64,000 nt of DNA from Agromyces protaetiae (GTDB lineage Bacteria; Actinomycetota; Actinomycetes; Actinomycetales; Microbacteriaceae): NCBI RefSeq assembly GCF_030866785.1, contig NZ_CP133018.1:2232001-2296000 (forward strand). The letters are read 5' to 3'. A program made the position numbers and the translations under genes. This document shows positions 48,387 to 57,820 of this stretch, one piece after another; positions within the stretch are counted from its first letter, which is position 1; the number at the start of each line of letters is the position of its first letter. The notes beneath the pieces are model-generated. The model did no database searches. It was given only the letters and a program-made list of their open reading frames with translations, and was not told the origin of the DNA.

Positions 48387-51238
48387 GCGGACACCTCCGG
48401 ACGGTACATGTAGACCCCGAGGATGTCGGGAGGAGTCTGGGCGCGCACGGCGAGACCACGAACGACGAGGTCGCCGGCACGGTCACCGCGCGCGGCCCGG
48501 CGCACGGCCGCGTGGTCGTCGCGGAGCTGGCCGGCGACGCTCGATGCCTGCTCGGACAGGAGCCGCTGCAGAGCCGGGATCGCCCCGGTGACCACGGAGA
48601 GTGTGTTGCGAGCGAGGTCTGGCGGGGTATTCTGCGTCGGCACACTGAGCAGCAGCCGGTCGATCTCGGTGGGATCGAGCCACGACGGGTCGCTGGGGCG
48701 TCCGGTGAACGCGACAATCCGGGCCTCCTCCGCGAGGCTGGTGCGCTCGCCGCCGCGCGTCGGAAGCACGAGGTGCGTTCGGAACCGCACGAGCAGCGCG
48801 ACGGTCATGGTGTCGACGGCGTCGGTGGTGATCATGCCGGCTCGCCTCGCCGGGCGCTCCCGCTCGGGAAGCTGCGCGTCGAGGGCCGAGTTGAGCACGT
48901 ACTCGGCGAGCGCATTGACCGTCGGGTCCGTTCGGTGCAGCACCGCCGAACCCTTCGGCGCCGGAAGATCCGGCGCGAAGGAGGTGATCACTCGACCGCT
49001 CGCGCTTCTCAACGCATCGCTCAGCGCGACGGGAGCCATGGCGAAATCCACGTTGAACCCGCCACCCGGAGTGTCGGAGACGAGCACGTCGAGGCCGAGC
49101 ATCGCATCGCGCACGAACTCCGCGACGTCGCCGGGCTCGCCGAGGCTCCGCCGTGCGTCGCCGAGCGCTTGCATCACCTCAGCCGGGCGGATGCTGGCCT
49201 GCGCGAACCGGCTTCGGCTCGCCTTCTCGCGCTCGGCGCTTGACTCCCACTCGGCGTCGAAGCTCGTGATCGCGGGTTCATTCAGCCCCAAGTCGAACTC
49301 GAGCTGCTCATTGCCCTTGCCGCGGAGCAACGCCCCCTCCACCAGCGCGCTCAGCACCTGGTCGCTCTGCGCGGGCACCGGCACACTGATGCCGAGATCG
49401 CGCCTGATGCGCTCATGCTTGCGCAGCAGCACGTCGAGCACGATGCCGTCGATTCCGTTGTCACTGCCGTAGATCGTCTGGGCGCGCACGATGTCGCGAG
49501 GCTGGCCGAACCGGTCGACGCGACCCTCGCGCTGTTCGTGCCGGGTCGGGTTCCATGCCAGGTCGTAGTGGACGACAGCCTGGAAGTCGTCTTGCAGGTT
49601 CACGCCCTCCGAGAGGCAGTCGGTGGCCACGAGGATGCGATTGTCGCCCTCGGTGCGCTCGGCGAGCGCGGCGATGCGCGCTGCCCGCTCCTCCGACGGA
49701 AGCTCGCCGGTGACGACCTCGACCTCCACGCGCTTGAACGCACCGGCGAGGTACTCGCGTACGTATTTCGCGGTCTGGATAAATCGGCAGAAGACGATCG
49801 GGCTGTAGCCGTCGCGCAGCAGTGCCTTCACCTGGCGCTCGAGCAGGGCGAGCTTCGCGTCATCCGATGGATTCGCGACGAGCGCGTTGGCACGCTCGGC
49901 CAAATCACGGAGCATCCGCGACTCGCTCTCATCGTGATCTGCGCCGGGGGCGACGTCGGCGGCGTCGGCACTCTCGTCCTCGTACTGGTCGAGGACCTCG
50001 GCGGCGCCGACCTCGTCGGCCTCGCGCTCGGTCGCCGCCTCTGTGCTCGCCGCCCGCGTGCGAAGCGTCATCGCCGCAGCTGCCGGCGAAGACGCCATGG
50101 CGCGGAGCAGCGCGAGGGCGGACCACCACCGCACGCGCTGTTGCAGCTTCGTGCCGGAGGTGTCCTGCACCTGTCCGCGCACGTAGGCCAGCACCTCCTC
50201 GAAGAGGTCGGCGTGGCTGCCAGAGAGCTTATAGGCGACTTCGCTTGTCTGTCGGTCGGACGGAAACTTCGTGTCCTCGTCGAGGTAGCTGCGGATGTCG
50301 GCGCGACGACGCTGCACCATGTGAGAGGCCAGCCGACGACGACCTTGATCCGATGCGAGGTCGGTCGTCTTCAGCTCGGGGTCGAGCAGTCCGATGAGGT
50401 TGCGGAACGCGCCATCGTTGCCGGAGTGCGGTGTGGCGGTCGTGAGCACCAGGTGCCGATCGGGATCGTCGGCGAGCGCACGCACGAGCTCGTACCGCTG
50501 GGTGCGACCGCCGGAGCCTCTGCCCGAGTCGTCGACCGCGACGCTGTGGGCCTCGTCGACGATGACGAGGTCGGGCGCGCTGTTCTGGAACTCATACCGG
50601 CGCCGGCTCACCTTGATGAAGTCGAGCGAGACCACCGTGACGGGGTATCGCTCGAAGACCGACTCATTCATGGTGAGCCCGCGCTCCAGTGAAGTGATGG
50701 TGCTCGGCAACACCAGCTGGGCGTCGAGGCCGAACTTCTCGCTGAGCTCGCGGCGCCACTGCTCCGCGAGGCTCGGTGGGCACAGCACCGCCAGGCGCTT
50801 CGCGCTGCCCTGTTCGAGCAGCTCACTGGCGATGAGGCCGGCCTCGACGGTCTTGCCGATGCCGACGTCGTCGGCGATCAGGAGCCGCACGGTCTCCTGG
50901 CGAAGGGCGAGGAGCAGCGGGACGAGCTGGTAGGGCCTCGGGTCGACGTTGAGCCGTGCAAGCGAACGGAACGGGCCACCGGTCGACCGGAAGCCGATGC
51001 GGAGGGCTTCGCGGAGCATCCGTGCCGAGCGGGCGTCGCCACGGTCGTCGGGCGACGGCGCGTCGAAGGTCGCCGCGGTCACCGCTTCGACCGCGGGCAG
51101 GAGCCCTGCGACCTCGGCATCGGAGCCACCGAGCGGCTTCGCGACCACGAAGTCGGCGTCGGAGCCCGGAAGGACCACCCAGTCACGCCCCCTAGCGTTG
51201 ACGAGCGAACCGATGGCGAATGCGGTCGTCGTGGTCAC
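48383..51238 (-). CDS. SNF2-family helicase/ATPase, DrmD-like
   Basis: 951 residues. Helicase motif I is LLIADDVGIGKTVEAGLIAS near 126, DEAH in LVIVDEAHSVAVDD near 228, motif III LTTATPHSG, and the C-lobe EQREGRVDRFGQPRDIVRAQ near 575. An acidic insert lies between the lobes (about 390-450). Length and the closing PPDILGVYMYRP fit DrmD of class 1 DISARM and related DpdE-type proteins. It probably translocates on DNA. GTG start, with 4-nt overlaps on both sides. Confidence 0.85.
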   Translation of the reverse strand: MTTTTAFAIGSLVNARGRDWVVLPGSDADFVVAKPLGGSDAEVAGLLPAVEAVTAATFDAPSPDDRGDARSARMLREALRIGFRSTGGPFRSLARLNVDPRPYQLVPLLLALRQETVRLLIADDVGIGKTVEAGLIASELLEQGSAKRLAVLCPPSLAEQWRRELSEKFGLDAQLVLPSTITSLERGLTMNESVFERYPVTVVSLDFIKVSRRRYEFQNSAPDLVIVDEAHSVAVDDSGRGSGGRTQRYELVRALADDPDRHLVLTTATPHSGNDGAFRNLIGLLDPELKTTDLASDQGRRRLASHMVQRRRADIRSYLDEDTKFPSDRQTSEVAYKLSGSHADLFEEVLAYVRGQVQDTSGTKLQQRVRWWSALALLRAMASSPAAAAMTLRTRAASTEAATEREADEVGAAEVLDQYEDESADAADVAPGADHDESESRMLRDLAERANALVANPSDDAKLALLERQVKALLRDGYSPIVFCRFIQTAKYVREYLAGAFKRVEVEVVTGELPSEERAARIAALAERTEGDNRILVATDCLSEGVNLQDDFQAVVHYDLAWNPTRHEQREGRVDRFGQPRDIVRAQTIYGSDNGIDGIVLDVLLRKHERIRRDLGISVPVPAQSDQVLSALVEGALLRGKGNEQLEFDLGLNEPAITSFDAEWESSAEREKASRSRFAQASIRPAEVMQALGDARRSLGEPGDVAEFVRDAMLGLDVLVSDTPGGGFNVDFAMAPVALSDALRSASGRVITSFAPDLPAPKGSAVLHRTDPTVNALAEYVLNSALDAQLPERERPARRAGMITTDAVDTMTVALLVRFRTHLVLPTRGGERTSLAEEARIVAFTGRPSDPSWLDPTEIDRLLLSVPTQNTPPDLARNTLSVVTGAIPALQRLLSEQASSVAGQLRDDHAAVRRAARGDRAGDLVVRGLAVRAQTPPDILGVYMYRPEVSA

Positions 51239-54200
51239 GCGGCACCCTTTCCGAATACGGAGGCGTTCGCCTCGATCACATGCTCGAGATCGTCGTTGGC
51301 ACCGATGGAGACGACATTCCAGCCGTCCCAGCTGAGTTCGGTGACATCGGCTTGGCCGTGCCCCTCGAAGACGACGACGGCGCGCGGGTTGTCGTAGGCG
51401 AAGTCGACGATGAAGCCGCCCACCTCGTCACCGAGACGCTCGGGCAGATGGAAGCCGCGCTCGCGGAGGATCGACAGCATCGCGCGGGCGCGGTCGCCGA
51501 GGAGATCCTCGTCGGTGAGCGGCTGGGATTTCGGTGCTGGACCTGTCGAGGATGCCGCGCCGGTGCCCGAGGTGGTGGGAACCTGAGGCGCGGGGGGAAT
51601 GTGTGCCAGCGGCTTCGGAGTCGTGCCTGCGCGGGCGAGCCGAAGGAACAGCGGCACGATCTCGCGACGGTCGATCTGCTCGTGCCGGTTCTGGTTCGAG
51701 TACGAGAGCAGACAGCGGTAGCAACCGCGCACGCACGAGTCGGGCGTCTCCGCGCCGGTCTCCGGATCGACGTGCATGATCCGAAGCGCCTCGCGCGCGA
51801 CCTGCGCGATCGCGTCGGCGTCAGCCTGCAGCCGACGGAGAGCCCCGGCGCCACCCTCGGCCGCCTCGGTGAGAAGCAACCGCCCGCGTTCCTCACCGTC
51901 GGGAAGGAGTTCGCTCGCAAGCTCGGAATCCTCGAGCTGGAACCGCGCTTCGATACCACGCTCGAGTGCGTACTGGGCGGTGATCGCCTGCGTCTCAGAG
52001 AGGGACTCTGTCCAGCGGAGCACGACGATGTTGCGGCGGTCCTCGACGTACGGGGTGACCATCGCCTTGGTCTTCACATCCTCAGGCCGAGGGGTCTCGT
52101 CCTCGTCCTCGTCGGTCTCCGTGTCGATCTCCGAGGCCTCACGTTCGCTCAGCCACTTGCCCCGGACGGTATCGAGCCAGAAGCCGTACTGGTCGGGATT
52201 GCGCCGCTTGCGTCGGCCGAGATTGGTGATCCGGATCTCAGCCGCGTCGCCGTAGGAGACGTCGAGGATGGGGTCGCCCGAGGCATCCGCCACGGTCGAT
52301 TCGGCCTTGCCCGGGTGACCGGCGCGTGGGACGAACCGGTAGGTCGTGCGGAGTTCGTAGCCGATGCGGTTGCGCTCCTCCTCATCGGCGCTGATCCGCT
52401 CGCGGCGACGCGTGATTACGGTCTGCAGCTGCAGGAGTCGCGTCCACGCGGGCGGCAAGGTCGCGCCGCACGACTCGCAGACATCGAACGCCTTCGCGTC
52501 GAGGTGATGCGTGCCGCAGTTGCCGCACACCTTCGCGTCAGACAGGGTCACGTCGGTGGCCGATTCGCCGCCCTCGCGCGGAAGGCTGATCCGCGTGACC
52601 TGGTACCGAGCACCTTCGTGGTAGATCAGCGAGTTCGGGCCGAACTCACTGATGGCGAGGAAGCGCGGACGCTGGAGCCAGCTGCTGTCGCGGCCCCCGA
52701 GCCCCGGAATAAATGCCGCAAGCGGCAGGCGTGGGAAGGAATAGCCCGGGAGGAACCCCTCCGAAGCGAGGTACCGGTAGGTGTAGAAGTCGGACTGGTT
52801 GAAGCCCTGCCCGCCGGCATCGTTGAGCAGCAGGTCGATGCGCTGGCGGGCCTCGCGCATCCGCCGCTCGGCTTCCTCACGCTGCTTGCGGCCGGCCGAG
52901 ACGTTCGATACCTGGCCGTACGCCACGTCGCGCTCGGCGACCGCCGACGCGTACAGCTGCCGCCACCGGTCGCACGCGCGGTCGAATGCCGTCGGGGCTC
53001 CATCGATGACACCGTCGATCCAGCCGTCGAACCACCAGCTCGAGGCATCCAGCGTTGATTGCAATGGTGCGAGCACGCGAGTGGCCGCCGCGCGAGCCCG
53101 ATTCGAGACATCCGGCGCGCCCAGGTAGGCGGCCAGGGTCTCCTTCACCGGCAGCTCACCGCCACCCTGCACATCGAGCACGTCACTCAGGGATGACCCG
53201 AGCCCGTGCCGCGTCGGGGCGAGCGCCTCCGCGAGCCAGACGGCGTGGACATGGGCGCGGACGAGATCCTCGTTCGCCAGGTCGAGTCGCGGGGGCAGCA
53301 CCTGACCGGCCACCATGAGATCCGAGCGCTCGAAGTAGTACGCGTCATGAGCGTTCCCGGAGGCGCAGTAGGTGACCACCAACGCCGGCTGCCCCGAGCG
53401 CCCAGCGCGTCCGCTGCGCTGCGCATAGTTCGCCGGCGTCGGCGGTACGTTCCGCATCGCGACCGTGTTCAGGGCCGCGATGTCGACACCGAGTTCCATC
53501 GTCGGCGAGCAGAACAGCAGCGGGAGGGCCGCGGACATGAACGCTTGCTCGCGATCGATCCGGATATCGGCGGGCACCTGAGCCGTGTGCTCGGCGGCCC
53601 GGATGCCGGCCAGCTCGGTGGCGTGCTCGCGATAGAGGTCGCGGAAGTACTCGACCACCCGTGGACGCTGCTCGTTGTCGAAATGGCGGCGCACCGGGTC
53701 GGATGCACCAGTTGTGCCGTCGCCCGCCTTGAGCGCGATCGCAGCCGAGTTGATGCGGTAGCCGCTGGTGTGCTCCTCCACGACGCGCTTCACGACGCCG
53801 GCGCGCTCGAGTACTTCGAGCAGCGAGGCGATCACGTCGGTGGCGTCGTTCGTGGTGAGCTTCAGCCCGAAGCGTTCCGGCTGAGCCACCCACTTGCCGT
53901 AGGCGCCCCGACCGGTGAGCGTGAGGATGGAGCGCGCTCCGCCCTGCTTTCCCGGCTCGGGGCGGGCGACCCCGACCAGCGGCGGCGGCTCGAGCTCGCC
54001 GAGAGCCCAGAGGCCGGCAAGCCGGGCCCGACTGTCACGCTGGAGCCGTTCGAACGCATCGCGCCCGAGTGCCTCCGAGTCGATCGCGAGCACCCGACGG
54101 AACTCGTCGAGCAGCACCGTCGCGGCTTCGAGGCGCTGCCCTGGCGCAGCATCGCGGAGTACCGAGTGCGCGTCCTGCCACCGATCCTCGAGGTCGACGA

Positions 54201-56448
54201 GCTCCTCGACGTCGGGGTAGACGACAGCCATGAGGCCGGACTGCTCAAGATTCGGCAGTGTGACCCGCCAGCCGCGCTGGAGGTCCGCGATCGCACGGAA
54301 CTCCAGCACGTTGCGGAGCGCGCGCTCACCTGCCCTGCGCCCGAGACCGTCCGGTGCCAGCAAGAAATCGAAGGGCTCGAGCGCCAGAGCGTCGAAGACG
54401 GCTTGGCCGATGTCGAGCAGCTCGATGCCGTCCGGTTCGGCCCGAAGCGCACGGTAGAGCGCTCCGCGGAGCTGGACCACCTGGACGAAATCGTTGAGAT
54501 GGCCGGCCTGCAGCGAGGCATCCTGACGGTTGTCGACGAAGGTGAGGAGCTTCCTCGCCTCAGCCGGTAGCTCATCCGCCGGGAACTCCTTGAGGGAGGC
54601 GATCAGCGAGGTCGCGAGCACCGTCATGGCGCTCGAACGGCCCTCACGGTCGAGGGTGACGAGCTTGGTGTACTCGCTCGTGCGCGGCGCCTCGTACGAC
54701 ACGGCGCACTTGAGGCAGAACCGGAAGATGCCGGGAACCCATGCCGCGAGCGTCTCGCCTTCGGGAACCTCGTTGTCACCGAGGATGGTCACTGCCCCGT
54801 TCGGATGGACCGACACGCGTTCGGGACCGCGGTCGGCCATCGTCCGCGTGACTGTGACGCCTGCTGCCCCCTGAGTCAGCCAGGAGGCAGGGAGGCGCCC
54901 GTCGGAGATCGGATTCGCCGGCCACGGCAGGTCGTCGGAGATGTACAGGTACCCGTCGCCCTGTTCAGCGACCCTCAGCTGATGTCGGGCGAGCGCGATG
55001 CCGTTCTCGCGGTGGACCATGAGGTAGTCCTGCCCACACTCGCGACAGAACGCGAGCGGGTAGAGGCGGCGCTCACTCTCGCCCGGCAGCACGAGCTGGA
55101 ACACCGTCTCGATCGCCCGCGTCGACACCGGTTCGGCGGTCGCGTAGACGCTTCCGCCCTTCGAAAGGAACTGGTGCAGGCGGAAGGCGAAGAAGGAGCG
55201 GCCCGAGCCGGTCTTGACCCGCGACCCTGCGAGGAGCGTCGCGCGGATGGCGTTGCCGCAGCGCTCTCGGTCGACGCCGGTCTGTTCGCTCAGGTCACGG
55301 CTCGCCGCCTCGACGGTCTGAGGGCGCCGCCGGACCAAAGGTCCATCTGGGCTCTCGCGCACGACGCCGAACTCGCTCTCGACCCAAGCGGCAAGCGGAT
55401 CGGTCGCGAGCTCTTCGACCGTGGGGTTCCAGGCCGGTGCTTCGATCTCGCCGCGTGCGCGGACCACGGATGCGAGGGGTGAGGCGTCCCTGGCGCCTTC
55501 CTCGGTGGCCGCTTCGTCGGTCGCCCGGACGAGCGTCTCGGTGATGACGGAGCGCGGAAGTACCTCTGTACCGAAGATGCGCGACGCGACCTCGGCGACG
55601 TCACGTCGCTGCTGGTCGAGTGTTCCACCGCTGGACATCGTTGCCGACGTGCCGATGCATTGCAGCGTGTCATCCGCCTGACACGCTTCGCGCACTCGCC
55701 GGACAAGCATGCTGACGTCCGCGCCCTGCCGGCCGCGATAGGTGTGCAGCTCGTCCAGCACGAGGAACTCGAGACCTTCGGCGGCCTTGATGAGCGATGC
55801 TCGCTCGTCGGGTCGAGTCAGTAGGAGTTCGAGCATCACGTAGTTCGTGAGCAGGATGTCGGGCGGATTGCGGAGGATCTCCTCACGGTCCTCGGTTGAC
55901 TCCTGACCGGTGTATCGCCGGAAGGTGACCGGCGCCCGGCCGTCGAACCCGAAGTGCAAGAACTTCTTCAGTTCCTCGAGCTGGCTGTTCGCGAGAGCGT
56001 TCATCGGGTAGACGACGATGGCCCTGATGCCTTGGCCAGATCCACTCCGAAGCACGCGATCGACGATCGGCACGATGTAGGCGAGCGACTTCCCGGACCC
56101 TGTGCCCGTCGTCAGGACGTAGCTGGCGCCGGTCTTCGCGACTTCGATCGCGTCGCGCTGGTGGCGATGGAAGACCAGCGCGCGGTTCCCGCGATCGTGC
56201 TCGCTGCTCTTCACTCGGAAAACCTCGCGGCAGGTTTCATGGAGCAGACCATCGTCGGCAAGCTCGTCGACCGAGCCGCCGGAGGCGAACGACGGGTTTA
56301 GCGAGAGCCAGGGGTCAGGCCACTGAGCGCCGCGCGCGCTCTCGGCTACGAGGGTCTCGCGCAGGCGCCTCTCCTGCACCTCCACGAAACCCTCGGTAAA
56401 CCGACGGTAGTCGTGAATGAGGTCTCGGTGAATGGAAAACGCGTCCAC
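51235..56448 (-). CDS. 1737-residue DEAD/DEAH helicase with DUF1998 and nuclease-like tail
   Basis: First gene of the defence operon. Motif I is YVLTTGTGSGKSLAYIVPIV near 112, motif II FLVLDELHTYRGRQGAD near 235, motif VI YAQRSGRAGRSGQPALVV near 1011. A zinc knuckle CGNCGTHH/CESCG is near 1303-1325, and the DUF1998 cysteine motif CVRGCYRCLLSYSNQNRHEQ is near 1570. The last 60 residues (GGFIVDFAYDNPRAVVVFEG, then GWNVVSIGAND) resemble a Vsr/DUF559-type fold. Large helicase-DUF1998 proteins include DruE (Druantia), MrfA and DrmA plus DrmB of DISARM. The GTG start at 56448 has no clear ribosome site. Confidence 0.82.
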   Translation of the reverse strand: MDAFSIHRDLIHDYRRFTEGFVEVQERRLRETLVAESARGAQWPDPWLSLNPSFASGGSVDELADDGLLHETCREVFRVKSSEHDRGNRALVFHRHQRDAIEVAKTGASYVLTTGTGSGKSLAYIVPIVDRVLRSGSGQGIRAIVVYPMNALANSQLEELKKFLHFGFDGRAPVTFRRYTGQESTEDREEILRNPPDILLTNYVMLELLLTRPDERASLIKAAEGLEFLVLDELHTYRGRQGADVSMLVRRVREACQADDTLQCIGTSATMSSGGTLDQQRRDVAEVASRIFGTEVLPRSVITETLVRATDEAATEEGARDASPLASVVRARGEIEAPAWNPTVEELATDPLAAWVESEFGVVRESPDGPLVRRRPQTVEAASRDLSEQTGVDRERCGNAIRATLLAGSRVKTGSGRSFFAFRLHQFLSKGGSVYATAEPVSTRAIETVFQLVLPGESERRLYPLAFCRECGQDYLMVHRENGIALARHQLRVAEQGDGYLYISDDLPWPANPISDGRLPASWLTQGAAGVTVTRTMADRGPERVSVHPNGAVTILGDNEVPEGETLAAWVPGIFRFCLKCAVSYEAPRTSEYTKLVTLDREGRSSAMTVLATSLIASLKEFPADELPAEARKLLTFVDNRQDASLQAGHLNDFVQVVQLRGALYRALRAEPDGIELLDIGQAVFDALALEPFDFLLAPDGLGRRAGERALRNVLEFRAIADLQRGWRVTLPNLEQSGLMAVVYPDVEELVDLEDRWQDAHSVLRDAAPGQRLEAATVLLDEFRRVLAIDSEALGRDAFERLQRDSRARLAGLWALGELEPPPLVGVARPEPGKQGGARSILTLTGRGAYGKWVAQPERFGLKLTTNDATDVIASLLEVLERAGVVKRVVEEHTSGYRINSAAIALKAGDGTTGASDPVRRHFDNEQRPRVVEYFRDLYREHATELAGIRAAEHTAQVPADIRIDREQAFMSAALPLLFCSPTMELGVDIAALNTVAMRNVPPTPANYAQRSGRAGRSGQPALVVTYCASGNAHDAYYFERSDLMVAGQVLPPRLDLANEDLVRAHVHAVWLAEALAPTRHGLGSSLSDVLDVQGGGELPVKETLAAYLGAPDVSNRARAAATRVLAPLQSTLDASSWWFDGWIDGVIDGAPTAFDRACDRWRQLYASAVAERDVAYGQVSNVSAGRKQREEAERRMREARQRIDLLLNDAGGQGFNQSDFYTYRYLASEGFLPGYSFPRLPLAAFIPGLGGRDSSWLQRPRFLAISEFGPNSLIYHEGARYQVTRISLPREGGESATDVTLSDAKVCGNCGTHHLDAKAFDVCESCGATLPPAWTRLLQLQTVITRRRERISADEEERNRIGYELRTTYRFVPRAGHPGKAESTVADASGDPILDVSYGDAAEIRITNLGRRKRRNPDQYGFWLDTVRGKWLSEREASEIDTETDEDEDETPRPEDVKTKAMVTPYVEDRRNIVVLRWTESLSETQAITAQYALERGIEARFQLEDSELASELLPDGEERGRLLLTEAAEGGAGALRRLQADADAIAQVAREALRIMHVDPETGAETPDSCVRGCYRCLLSYSNQNRHEQIDRREIVPLFLRLARAGTTPKPLAHIPPAPQVPTTSGTGAASSTGPAPKSQPLTDEDLLGDRARAMLSILRERGFHLPERLGDEVGGFIVDFAYDNPRAVVVFEGHGQADVTELSWDGWNVVSIGANDDLEHVIEANASVFGKGAA

Positions 56449-57820
56449 TCAGCACACCACTTCGTCTTGCAACAAGAACTGATCCTCCGGCCGGCGCCGG
56501 AACGAATACAGGGGCGGCGCTACGTTGCCGACTCTATCGAGTACGCCTCCGCAGGTGGGGGCGAACCGCGGTGACGTGCCTCGAAGTGGGGTCGGTGAAT
56601 CAGAGCGCCGCGATCCTACCCGAACGACGGACACAACGTGTCAAGTCTGGTTCGGTCACTTCGGAACGGTATCGTCGGCCGCTCGCCCCGCCGCCTCACC
56701 AGTTGATGTGCCATCCGGTGCTGGCGTGCGCCGTCGGCTCGCCCGACATGTAACCCCGCCATCATTGATACTGAATAGGACAGCCATCGCCCGCCGAGCA
56801 TGTGAGGTCCGATGCAGCACCGTCCACGTTCGGTGCGCTTCCGCTCGACTGGTCAGTGTCTACGACGCGACTCCATTCTCTGAGGCGGATGCGTATCTTC
56901 AGCATCACGGCAGGCCCGCGTTCGAGCGCAGCTAAACTCCGACGGCCGCCGCCGCGCTGCGAACGGCCGCGTGCGGAGTTTAATGTGGCGCCGCCCATAA
57001 GGCTCGGATCGTCCTCAAAGTACCCCTGCGCGGCGCAACCCGTTTGGTGCGGCACCACTACATCCACTCACCGTCGTACAATCGCACTTCGACCGCCCGC
57101 GTCCCTAGAACGAACCGAGCTGTCAGCGGCCGCAGCTCAGTCACCACTCAGCGCGATCCTGCGGGGACGAATTCGCGTGACCACCCGCCGATATTCTGCG
57201 TCGTCACAACCGTCGAACCGACCTTCATCAAGACCTCCTCCTTTCCGCGCTCGCCCTGAGCCGCGGCAGTCCGTTCATGCGCGGCTGACCTGCGATGCAG
57301 AAGAAGTGCGATATACGCCGAACCACCAACGACCTGCTTGCCACGGTTCCGGGAGACGCGGCCGGCGTTGGTGCGTCCTCGCGGGACGCACCGCCACCGC
57401 GGTCGGTGCGGACGAAATCCGGTGATTTGATGGTCGGGTGGAGCACATCGCCCCCGGCGCCGGATGTCACCGAAGCTGTCCACCACCGATGCACACAAAG
57501 GCTGCAACAAGTGCGAGAAGTCTTGCAGTCAGCTCGCACGCTGGTGGCAGATGAGCCGAGGCGTTGGGGCCGAGCGCGCTTTTCGTCTGGTTCTCTGAGC
57601 TGGCGAAACTTGCTGCACTTGTCACACTTGACGGGGTGGGGGCGGGACTTCCCCGAAGTTCCAGGGATCCTGCCTGTTGTAAGTACTCTCCGATTTCTCA
57701 CCGGCTTGTCGCAAGTTGGACCAATGGTCGCCCTCGAGGGGTTTGTCAGGGCGGGCGGAGGCCCTCAGGCGGAGCGGAAGGGGGCCAGCCCGCATCAGCG
57801 GATGCGTATCCTGGCAGAAG
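56449..57820. other. 1.37-kb stretch without a recognised gene, between operon and integrase
   Basis: Both neighbouring genes are transcribed away from this stretch, so it must hold both promoters. Several frames of 60-200 codons exist on either strand, but all are Arg/Ser/Pro-rich and lack ribosome sites and family likeness. A 61-codon frame (56634-56449, minus) ends directly before the helicase GTG. ACTTG-type repeats lie near the integrase end (57606-57630). It may also hold a small RNA or decayed cargo. Confidence 0.5.
57606..57630. repeat. three tandem 9-bp ACTTG units upstream of the integrase
   Basis: Units AAACTTGCT, GCACTTGTC and ACACTTGAC in register. GCACTTGT also occurs inverted at 57508-57515 (acaagtgc). 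The position before a tyrosine integrase gene fits arm-type binding sites or an operator. Confidence 0.4.

Noticed and set aside
48383..56448. Calling the helicase/SNF2/methylase set a complete class 1 DISARM
   Set aside because: Separate drmB and the phospholipase-like drmC are absent, and the helicase and DUF1998 are in one chain; only a partial likeness can be claimed.
56525..57701. Several 130-200-codon frames in the integrase-operon gap
   Set aside because: They overlap on opposite strands, are Arg/Ser/Pro-rich and lack ribosome sites.
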